Below are positions 1-6,685 of a stretch of DNA of 64,000 bases, one piece after another; within the stretch, counting starts at the first letter, position 1, and every line of letters begins with the position of its first letter. The stretch is from UBA4582 sp038106185 (lineage in GTDB: Bacteria > Pseudomonadota > Gammaproteobacteria > Pseudomonadales > Azotimanducaceae), in contig JAYODE010000011.1 of assembly GCA_038106185.1 (NCBI GenBank), forward strand, positions 1 to 64,000, given 5' to 3'. The translations under genes and the position numbers were made by a program. The notes under the pieces were generated by a model. It ran no database searches. It was not told the origin of the DNA and worked only from the letters and a program-made list of their open reading frames with translations.

Positions 1-137
1 GTTTATTAGAAGCTCAAGGCTGTTTATTGCGAGCTCAAGGCTGTCTCTTGCCAGCTCAAGGCTGTTTATTGCGAGCGCCAGGCTGTTTACTAGAAGCTCA
101 AGGCTGTTTATTACAAGCTCAAGGCTGTCTGGTGGCA
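1..137. repeat. 21-bp minisatellite, about six copies
   Basis: Head-to-tail copies of a 21-bp unit that begins gctcaaggctgttta start at 12, 33, 54, 75, 96 and 117, preceded by a partial copy at the window edge. Copies differ at a few positions, mostly in the last six bases. The last copy overlaps the 3' end of the minus-strand VOC gene and supplies its TGA stop (119-121). There are no spacers of CRISPR type. The array may continue to the left of the window. Confidence 0.9.
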
Positions 138-604
138 GCCTTGAGCTGCCAGTCGGCCATCGCTTGATGCGCCGCCTTCGAGCCTGTCATGGGAATCTCT
201 GTTCGAGCAGCGAGTTCAACGACATATCCGTTTGGATCTCGAAAATAAATCGAATGGATAAAACCATGATCAGCAATGCCCCGAGTTTCAATGCCTGCCT
301 GGCGACCCTTATGAAACATTTCGTGAAGGGTCTTGTGATCTACCGACAGCGCCAGGTGCAAATCAAAGTCATGTTGCGGCTTAAAGGCAAAAGGCTGCCC
401 AGGATCCTCAAAGAAAGCGATGCAGGCGCCATCTTCCATCTGATAAAAGCTGTGTAACACGCCTGTGGAGCGACCCGTCTGAGTCAGATTGATCTCAAAG
501 GCTTCGACCAGGGGCAAACCCAAAAACTCTTCATAAAATTGTCGAGTCTCCTCAGAGTTACGGCAACGATAAGCGGCATGATCCAGCCGTTGAATTTTCG
601 CCAT
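119..604 (-). CDS. VOC superfamily (glyoxalase/extradiol dioxygenase fold) protein
   Basis: A 161-residue single-module member of the vicinal oxygen chelate superfamily. The N-terminus has the typical LDHAAYRC strand with a candidate metal ligand His9. A second candidate His lies in DLHLALSV in the middle, and a Glu in YVVELAA near the end, preceded by the FRDPNGY turn usual in this family. Such proteins bind a divalent metal and act as dioxygenases, isomerases, epimerases or resistance proteins. The substrate cannot be told from sequence; the layout resembles extradiol-dioxygenase-like VOC proteins. It is divergent from the MerC-like gene. The C-terminal tail (AATRQP) and stop codon are formed by the edge of the 21-bp repeat array, so the last residues may be repeat-derived. 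Confidence 0.85.
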   Translation of the reverse strand: MAKIQRLDHAAYRCRNSEETRQFYEEFLGLPLVEAFEINLTQTGRSTGVLHSFYQMEDGACIAFFEDPGQPFAFKPQHDFDLHLALSVDHKTLHEMFHKGRQAGIETRGIADHGFIHSIYFRDPNGYVVELAARTEIPMTGSKAAHQAMADWQLKAATRQP

Positions 605-724
605 GATGGGCCTCCGATGGTGGATTTACTGTGGCAAGACGGGGTTGAGTCTTGTCGGTGCTGATTTTGCACCCCTGGTGCCGAGCCCCGCACTAATTGC
701 TGGGCTATTATATCGCTAATATGG

Positions 725-730
725 TATAAA
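725..730 (+). promoter_or_regulatory. possible -10 element upstream of the MerC-like gene
   Basis: TATAAA lies 10 bases before the ATG at 741, inside an AT-rich stretch (about 705-731) in the divergent VOC/MerC spacer. No convincing -35 at the usual distance is visible. The stretch is reminiscent of metal-regulator sites but has no clean dyad, so no regulator is assigned. Confidence 0.2.
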
Positions 731-740
731 CTGCGCCCTT

Positions 741-1166
741 ATGAGTAACCATACTAAACATTCGACAGGACCCCACAGCAACGAACGCTGGCTGGATGGC
801 ATGGCTGTCATTTTTTCGGGCACCTGCATGGTCCATTGTCTGGTCCTGCCACTTTTGGTGACGGTATTCCCTATCGCTCAGGGCGGCCTGCTTGATGAGC
901 AACAGTTTCACCTCGTGATGCTCCTGTTTATTCTGCCGACTAGCCTGATAGCCCTGACCATTGGTTGCCGCAAACACAAGGACCTTTTGACGCTGGTGCT
1001 TGGCACCCTCGGTTTAAGTCTGCTGACCTTCACGGCACTGCTGGGCCACGACGTGTTCGGCGATCAGATTGAAAGGCTGATGACCACGATTGGCGGACTG
1101 ATTCTCGCCACTGCACATATTCAAAACTTCCGTCGCTGCCGCGCAGTCGACTGTCAGCACGACTAA
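741..1166 (+). CDS. MerC domain membrane protein
   Basis: A 141-residue protein with four predicted hydrophobic segments (about residues 22-44, 57-75, 83-103 and 112-128). It carries the family's Cys pair in the first helix, seen here as CMVHCLVLPLL, and a C-terminal Cys (RRCRAVDC) that may add metal ligands. MerC proteins are inner-membrane transporters first known for mercuric ion; many chromosomal homologues outside mer operons are thought to deal with zinc or other metals. No merR, merT or merA is nearby, so a mercury role is not supported by context. It is a single-gene unit, divergent from the VOC gene and convergent with the NUDIX gene. Confidence 0.85.
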   Translation: MSNHTKHSTGPHSNERWLDGMAVIFSGTCMVHCLVLPLLVTVFPIAQGGLLDEQQFHLVMLLFILPTSLIALTIGCRKHKDLLTLVLGTLGLSLLTFTALLGHDVFGDQIERLMTTIGGLILATAHIQNFRRCRAVDCQHD

Positions 1167-1210
1167 GACGCTTTTTCAAACCGGCGCTTCCAAACCTGCG
1201 CTTCTAAAAA

Positions 1211-1280
1211 GATCTGTTCAAGACGATCTGTTCAAGAAGACCTGTTCAAGACGACCTGTTCAAAACGGCCTGTTTAAAAA
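1211..1280. repeat. 14-bp minisatellite, five copies
   Basis: Five head-to-tail copies of a 14-bp unit (gacctgttcaagac and variants) start at 1211, 1225, 1239, 1253 and 1267, with a degenerate extension upstream from about 1185. The array lies between two convergent genes and runs into the 3' end of the minus-strand NUDIX gene. It encodes that protein's last residues (about RPFLNRPF) and its TGA stop at 1260-1262. Confidence 0.9.
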
Positions 1281-1961
1281 GGGCCGCTCGTGATGGCTGA
1301 ATCCCACTAGGGCTTCATAGAAGCCTATCATCAGTGATACCGTCGGCCCGGCTATTCGAACTTCACCTTCGGTGAAGGAAATGTGCGCGCGCTGAGGGCT
1401 ATGCCAGGTCAGCGTGTAATTTGCGGCATCCAAGGCTCGTGCCAGGGAGATCTCGTAGATTCCAGAGACTTCCTGTGGATTAGCGGTCACCTGGTAAGGC
1501 GGCTGAATCAGGCCAACGACAGGCGTGATCCGGTAGCCGGCCTGGGTGTAGTAGTCACCAAGAACGCCCAGCACCTCTATATCCCCTGCTGCCAGATCTA
1601 TTTCCTCTTGAGTCTCACGTAACGCGGTTGCGACCAACGAGTCGTCACTGGCGTCGACTCTGCCACCGGGAAAACAGATGTGGCCAGCGAATCGAATCCG
1701 CGCATGCCGTCGAGTGACGAGCAGCGTCGGACCACTGGCATGCGCAATGATAGGCAATAAGACCGCCGACGCCTTAGCTTGGCATCGAACCGTCTTCGGT
1801 ACCGGCTCTTCGACATGGGGGTTGCGGAGTTCAGGTTGCGCAAGATTCCCCTTAGCCCACTCAAAATAGGCTCGAATCATGGCGACGTCCGCTGCCAAGG
1901 ACGGATGGGTTAGCGCGGCCCTGTCAACAAAACGATCATCCTTGGTATCGACGATGTTCAA
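1260..1961 (-). CDS. NUDIX hydrolase, CoA pyrophosphatase (NudL) type
   Basis: A 233-residue NUDIX protein. It shows the extended UPF0035 signature of CoA/acyl-CoA pyrophosphatases, LLVTRRHARIRFAGHICFPGG, followed by a Nudix helix with RETQEE supplying the metal-binding glutamates. Such enzymes cleave CoA or oxidised/acyl-CoA to 3',5'-ADP and (acyl)phosphopantetheine. The role fits a neighbourhood rich in CoA-thioester enzymes. The ATG overlaps the stop of the upstream deacetylase gene by four bases (ATGA), so translation is probably coupled. The last eight or so residues are encoded by the 14-bp tandem repeat; because 14 is not a multiple of 3, copy-number change would alter the tail. Confidence 0.88.
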   Translation of the reverse strand: MNIVDTKDDRFVDRAALTHPSLAADVAMIRAYFEWAKGNLAQPELRNPHVEEPVPKTVRCQAKASAVLLPIIAHASGPTLLVTRRHARIRFAGHICFPGGRVDASDDSLVATALRETQEEIDLAAGDIEVLGVLGDYYTQAGYRITPVVGLIQPPYQVTANPQEVSGIYEISLARALDAANYTLTWHSPQRAHISFTEGEVRIAGPTVSLMIGFYEALVGFSHHERPFLNRPF

Positions 1962-2836
1962 AGGTTGGCCTGCAACTCCTTGTACCCCAGCAGATGAATG
2001 CCGGCATCCAGAATGTATTGCTTCAGCGCCGGATCTCGCCAGGCCAGATAGTCGGCGTGCCTCGATTCGGGTCGCTCCAGGTCGATGGCGAGCAGCTCAT
2101 CACTCATACGGGCGGGGTGAAACAGCAGGTGCGTCAAGCCGGGCTGAACCTTATCAATGAGCTGCCGATAAAAGGCCGATTTATCATTCAACGGGATCAG
2201 TGTCTCGATCAGAATCTGGTCCAAAGTAGGTACTCGGTCTTGGTCAATCTTTTCTAGTATTCGCAGATAGTCGTCGGCCATTTCAGCTCGATTGATATCA
2301 GCTAACGCTGCTCGAGTCATCTTTGGCAAGAAGGCCACGAGTCCATATTCTTCTGCCAGCGCCAGATAATCAGCCAAAAACTTCGGATGCACCACGCTGC
2401 CCATGTGAGTGTCGATATGGGTGAAGGACACACCTGTCGCCAGGGCCGTTTCTATCTGAGCGCGCATCTCCGCTCTGGCCGCATGGACCGTCACATGCCG
2501 AATAGCGTCCTCTCGAGTGCGCCAAAGGTAGCCCTGATCATCCAAAAGACCCGTCGCTGGATCACGGCTACTGAGGGCCGCCCATCGAAAGTTCGAGTAT
2601 TCGCAGGTTAGCGTCAAGTGAATTCCTACATCATAGCCGGGCTGGTTTCGAACACGAGTAACAGCTTCCTGAAACCAGGGACCATTCACCAGGATCGAGC
2701 CACAGCTGGCGGCGCCCACATCCAGACACTCAAACCCCGCGACATTAGCCGCATGACTAAAGCCAATATCGTCAATGTGGGTAATGAGTACCCTGTCTTC
2801 AGGGCTAAAGCCCATCTTCGCCAGAAAGCCATTCAT
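1958..2836 (-). CDS. YdjC/ChbG family carbohydrate deacetylase-like protein
   Basis: A 292-residue protein of the YdjC/ChbG family, a metal-dependent (beta/alpha)-barrel group that deacetylates N-acetylated sugars such as chitooligosaccharides. Visible hallmarks are HIDDIGF near residue 20 (in place of the usual NADDFG), GIHLTLT around residue 92 and HIDTHMG around residue 160, which together supply Asp and His metal ligands. It sits between a thiolase-like gene (66 bp upstream) and the NUDIX gene (4-bp overlap) on the same strand, an unusual partnership for a sugar deacetylase. Its substrate is unknown; the fold assignment is firm and the reaction is inferred from the family. Confidence 0.82.
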   Translation of the reverse strand: MNGFLAKMGFSPEDRVLITHIDDIGFSHAANVAGFECLDVGAASCGSILVNGPWFQEAVTRVRNQPGYDVGIHLTLTCEYSNFRWAALSSRDPATGLLDDQGYLWRTREDAIRHVTVHAARAEMRAQIETALATGVSFTHIDTHMGSVVHPKFLADYLALAEEYGLVAFLPKMTRAALADINRAEMADDYLRILEKIDQDRVPTLDQILIETLIPLNDKSAFYRQLIDKVQPGLTHLLFHPARMSDELLAIDLERPESRHADYLAWRDPALKQYILDAGIHLLGYKELQANL

Positions 2837-2902
2837 GCTGCAGACTCCATCTATCGCACCACCTTTTTTAGCGATAATCAGCTTTCAAAACCGTCTGGCG
2901 AC

Positions 2903-4381
2903 CTAGCCGTTCGTCAGGGAGAACACACCATGGCTGTCGACCTGTGCCGCCAAACCACAGAACTCTCGCTGAGTCATTGCATCTATCAAGGCGGCATCTT
3001 CGGTGTTTGCCCAGACTCGCTCGCCTGCCGCTGTGAGGCACGCCGCATGACCCGTCGCCGGACCGTTGGGGCCGTACATGACTGTATAGGATTCGATCGT
3101 CACCGGGCCAGCATAGTCCGTCAGGCACTGACGGGTAGGTAGAGCATCGACTTCCGCTTGCACATCCGCATGCTGGAAGTCGATTGCCGGCGGCATTGTC
3201 GAGTAAAGTCCAAAGGCGTGCTTGGTTAAATAGCCGCCGTTAGCCGTAATCATACCTTTGGTTCCGGGTGCTGCTCGCAGCAATTCGATCATTCGAGCAA
3301 TACTGTGCATCACATAATTGTTCAAGGGTCCGCCGCCAAAGGTCAAACCACCGGTCACCGTCAGGGGCTTGTTGACATTTAATCCCAGTTCCCGGACTGC
3401 GACCTGGACCGCCGATGGAAAGCAGCTGTAGACATCAATATAGTCAAGCTCTGGGACAGTTAGGTTGGTTAATTGCAAAAGACGCTTGCCCGCAATTCGA
3501 ATCGCTGGCGATGAGTACAAGTTATCCCGGTTAGACACATAATAGGTGTCATGGGCATCGGTGCCTGCCCAGGGATAGACCCACTGACTTTCTTTAACAC
3601 CCAGAGATCTGGCCTTGGCTACCGAACACATAATTAAAGCCGCGCCCATATCGACCGCGTTATTGGAGTTCATCAGTTTTGGGTAAGGAAAGCTGATCAT
3701 TCGATTGCTGGGCGCCGCGGTGCGAATCGTTTCCGCATCGACCGCCGTCTTGATCCAGGCATGGGGATTGGTCGCTGCGACTCGGCTAAATCCTGCCCAA
3801 AGCTCAGATATTCGCAGCCGGTGAGCCTCGATAGACTCGCCCAGTTGGTGGCGAATCGCATTTTCAAACATTGGGTAAAATTGGATTGGCTGGCGCAGCC
3901 CTCGGCTTTGCTCGGCTTCGCAGGACATCGGCTCTTCTTTGCCTATCATGCGGCTATAGTCGCCTTCAGTCTCTGTGACCGGCAGCTCCAGCCCAGCTTT
4001 GCGCGCCTTTGCCTGGCTATTGCCGTTTTCTGCACCAGTAATCACAATCAGTGACTTATGGCCATTCAGAATGTCCAGCGCCGATTGGTTAACGACTGAC
4101 TGCACCATGTTGCCACCGTACGGCGAACCGGCTGTCTCCGCATTGGGCGCGCCGATTTTAGCCGCCACGTAGCCTGCCGGGTGTTTATAGCGCCAGACCC
4201 CACGTATGACCCTTACTGATTCCACGGCCGCCAATAAACCGGAATGGCCGCCACTATCTGCCGCTGCCTTACGCACCGCATCGACCATCATGTCGATGGG
4301 TTCCTGACCAAGCAATGGCTCCGTGACGCGCTGCTCAATTTGAGCGACGCCGATAATGACCGGGGTATTAGGGTTAATCAT
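2903..4381 (-). CDS. thiolase-like protein (TLP1/SCP2-thiolase type)
   Basis: A 492-residue thiolase-superfamily protein with the layout of mycobacterial TLP1 and annotated 'acetyl-CoA acetyltransferases'. An N-terminal thiolase fold runs to about residue 400, followed by an additional beta-rich C-terminal domain from about 410. The usual nucleophilic Cys loop of degradative thiolases is not seen; the equivalent region reads GSPYGGNMVQS. A conserved-looking Cys320 occurs in DVYSCFPSAVQ, and GGLTFGGGPLNNY replaces the canonical C-terminal catalytic loop. It may therefore catalyse a variant reaction or bind acyl-CoA without classical thiolysis. It is the first gene of the minus-strand thiolase-deacetylase-NUDIX run and is divergent from an LLM oxidoreductase. 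Confidence 0.82.
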   Translation of the reverse strand: MINPNTPVIIGVAQIEQRVTEPLLGQEPIDMMVDAVRKAAADSGGHSGLLAAVESVRVIRGVWRYKHPAGYVAAKIGAPNAETAGSPYGGNMVQSVVNQSALDILNGHKSLIVITGAENGNSQAKARKAGLELPVTETEGDYSRMIGKEEPMSCEAEQSRGLRQPIQFYPMFENAIRHQLGESIEAHRLRISELWAGFSRVAATNPHAWIKTAVDAETIRTAAPSNRMISFPYPKLMNSNNAVDMGAALIMCSVAKARSLGVKESQWVYPWAGTDAHDTYYVSNRDNLYSSPAIRIAGKRLLQLTNLTVPELDYIDVYSCFPSAVQVAVRELGLNVNKPLTVTGGLTFGGGPLNNYVMHSIARMIELLRAAPGTKGMITANGGYLTKHAFGLYSTMPPAIDFQHADVQAEVDALPTRQCLTDYAGPVTIESYTVMYGPNGPATGHAACLTAAGERVWANTEDAALIDAMTQREFCGLAAQVDSHGVFSLTNG

Positions 4382-4465
4382 CTGTGCACTCCTGAACCAT
4401 CAACTCAAAAAAAACCTATTCTGCCACAGTATCCAAGCAGAGGAGAATGTGGTTTTCTTAGCCAT

Positions 4466-5404
4466 ATGAATATGCCACTTGAAATCGCTGTTACACCCTG
4501 GTCCCTGAGCACATTAGGATCAGCTGACGAACTGACATCTCAGGCTGAAATAGCCGAGAATCTGGGCTGCCACTCCTTTTGGCTGCCGGAAAATCATTTC
4601 GGTGATGCGCGCTCAATTCCGTCGCCCCTGATGTTGTTGGCTGCCGTCGCGGCTCGGACTCGTTCGATCAAACTGGGCTCTACCTCGTATCTTTTACCCA
4701 TTCGGCACCCCCTTCAAGCCGCTGAAGAAGTCGCTGTGTTAGACCGGCTGTCCGGTGGGCGGGTGATTCTTGGTGTTGGTCGAGGCACTCAACAGAGCAT
4801 GTTTGATGCCTTTGAAGTATCGGCCAAGGACAAGCGCAGCCGCTTTCAGGCCCATCTTGAAATTATGCTGCGCGCCTGGCGCGGTGAGCCCGTCGGCTGG
4901 GACAACTCAACGGACGTATCGCGCCCCATCACCTTGGCCCCCTTACCTCTGCAGGCACCACATCCACCTATCTGGATTGCGGCATTTGGCCCCCTGGCGC
5001 TGAAGCAGGCTGGCTCCCTTGGCCTGCCCTACCTGGCATCACCCATAGAAACTCTGGAAACCCTTTGCCAGAACTATGCGCGCCATCAGCAATTTGCGAC
5101 CGCCGCCGGTCATTCGACCATCACAACAGTGCCCATTATGCGCACCGTCTTTATCAGCAAGCGGGCCAGCGAGTGTCGTCAGGTCAAGGCTGCGCTGGCC
5201 GCGACCGGACCCCACTCTATGCGTGACTCAGCGGCCGATATCGACGATTGGAGCATCATCGGCGACTCGTTCTATGTGCGTGATAAAATCGCCGAGTATC
5301 AAGCCAGGCTGGCTATCTCCCATCTGATCGTTCGAGGTCGATTGCCCGGCATCACGGCCCAGGTCTGGTTAACCAGCCTGGAGGCGTTGGTCGCTGGACG
5401 TTAG
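4466..5404 (+). CDS. LLM-class flavin-dependent oxidoreductase
   Basis: A 312-residue bacterial-luciferase-like monooxygenase-family protein. Typical elements are the ENHFGD segment, the LGSTSYLLPIRHPLQAAEEVAVLD strand-helix region, SGGRVILGVGRG, and a C-terminal barrel strand. Members use FMN or F420 as cofactor; which one cannot be read here, although an F420 operon lies elsewhere in the window. The reading frame stays open upstream into the divergent thiolase gene, but homology begins at MNMPLEIAV, so ATG 4466 (or 4472) is preferred. An AGGAG sits 19-20 bases upstream of 4466, too far for an ideal ribosome site. It is probably monocistronic. Confidence 0.82.
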   Translation: MNMPLEIAVTPWSLSTLGSADELTSQAEIAENLGCHSFWLPENHFGDARSIPSPLMLLAAVAARTRSIKLGSTSYLLPIRHPLQAAEEVAVLDRLSGGRVILGVGRGTQQSMFDAFEVSAKDKRSRFQAHLEIMLRAWRGEPVGWDNSTDVSRPITLAPLPLQAPHPPIWIAAFGPLALKQAGSLGLPYLASPIETLETLCQNYARHQQFATAAGHSTITTVPIMRTVFISKRASECRQVKAALAATGPHSMRDSAADIDDWSIIGDSFYVRDKIAEYQARLAISHLIVRGRLPGITAQVWLTSLEALVAGR

Positions 5405-5533
5405 TCGCCGAGAAAAAGTCTGTTTCGAAACAACGCATTTCGGCTGACGCTTGAGCTAAAGAATCAAGCGCCAATTATTTTGCCGCAAGTCGTGGCAGAA
5501 TAGGCTTACCGCAGATAACTCAGCCACGAAACC

Positions 5534-6685
5534 ATGCAACTTCACGATACTATGACCTGTCCACACCAGTTGAACCCCCCAGGCGGTCTAGCGGGCTGGC
5601 GCCTATGCGCTATGCTGTTAGTCACCCTGTGGCTGCACGGCTGCCAGACGCCGCAGCTCGTCGATCCCGTGACCGTGACGCCCTCTGCGACGCCCTCTGC
5701 GACGCCTTATGTGTCGAAGGCCAAAACCAGCACGCCACCCAAGGCACCCAGCTCAGCCTCATCGGACTCGGCCTCCACGCCAGATGCGTCGAGCGCTGCG
5801 ACTACTGGCTCTGGTTCCGCAGGACAGCAGCACAATCGTCCCTCATTCGAGTCCGACACCCAAGAGCAACCAGACTCGAAAAACCAACACCAACAACTGG
5901 CCAGCGAATTACGGCTGCAGAGTCAGGCGCTCATTGAAAACGCGGAGTCATTGCTTGATGCCAACCAAACAGCCAGTCCTGTGACAGATCTATCACGAGA
6001 AGTCGCAGCCGACACTGGTACTCGCGCCTCGATCATGACCGACGCCATCCTTGCTGGAGCAGAAACGCTCGATCTGGCTGCGGACGCAGTCGCCAATGCC
6101 GACTCGACCGCTGCTCGAGCTGTCGCCTCGACCCAACTCGCCAAGGCTCGACTGGCGCTGATCATTGCGGCCCAAAGTCTCGATCAAGCCCTCGCCAACA
6201 AGGATGCCCAACCGGCGCTGGAGCTGGCAGAGCGTACCTTGGCGAGCGCAACTCGCTTGGTTGTTTTGGCAACTGGCCTTCTGGACGCCTCAGTATCAGA
6301 CACAGCGGCCGCTGACACGCTGCCACCCCTCGTCTCTTCAGCAACTAACGCAGCAACTCATGCATTGGATGAAGCCTTGAACGCATCGATCACGCAATTT
6401 GACGGACAACTCTCAGCCTCCCGACAACAGCTACTTGAGACGGCAGCACCGGTTCCATCGGCAGCGCTTGCTATCCAACAATCACCCTCAGTGACCAATG
6501 CTTTGACTCAGACAATCGGGCTCGGCCAGAGGGGTTCCCTCGAGCCACTGACAGCGACTTTTTCTGCACCGCAAGACGATGACATCATTGCCAAACAATT
6601 GTGGGAAGCAGCATCCGCGGAAACAGATATTGAACGCCAGGAGAAACTCTGGGAAGCCTATAGACGCTACAGGTCCGGGCAATGA
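5534..6685 (+). CDS. predicted lipoprotein, first gene of the vWA/MotA/FGE operon
   Basis: A 383-residue alanine-rich protein that I do not recognise as a named family. The N-terminus has a hydrophobic segment ending in the lipobox LHGC (Cys37), followed by Gln, compatible with outer-membrane sorting. Then comes a low-complexity Thr/Pro/Ser linker (about residues 45-125, with short SATP repeats), and from about 125 a mainly helical Ala/Leu-rich region. The C-terminus (about 350-383) is charged, containing LWEAASAETD and a closely spaced second LWEAY. Alternative starts are ATG 5552 and 5609; none has a strong Shine-Dalgarno. The stop overlaps the next start (ATGA at 6682). It heads the eight-gene operon and may be the outer-membrane-facing part of that system. 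Confidence 0.7.
   Translation: MQLHDTMTCPHQLNPPGGLAGWRLCAMLLVTLWLHGCQTPQLVDPVTVTPSATPSATPYVSKAKTSTPPKAPSSASSDSASTPDASSAATTGSGSAGQQHNRPSFESDTQEQPDSKNQHQQLASELRLQSQALIENAESLLDANQTASPVTDLSREVAADTGTRASIMTDAILAGAETLDLAADAVANADSTAARAVASTQLAKARLALIIAAQSLDQALANKDAQPALELAERTLASATRLVVLATGLLDASVSDTAAADTLPPLVSSATNAATHALDEALNASITQFDGQLSASRQQLLETAAPVPSAALAIQQSPSVTNALTQTIGLGQRGSLEPLTATFSAPQDDDIIAKQLWEAASAETDIERQEKLWEAYRRYRSGQ

Noticed and set aside
1..137. CRISPR array
   Set aside because: Units are contiguous 21-bp copies with no unique spacers and no cas genes nearby.
741..1166. Mercury-resistance operon
   Set aside because: Only the MerC-like gene is present; no merR, merT, merP or merA.
2618..3142. 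174-codon plus-strand open frame
   Set aside because: It spans the antisense of the YdjC-type and thiolase-like genes and has no family-like features.
4244..4465. N-terminal extension of the LLM oxidoreductase
   Set aside because: It overlaps the start of the divergent thiolase-like gene and contains no family homology; the protein begins at MNMPLEIAV.
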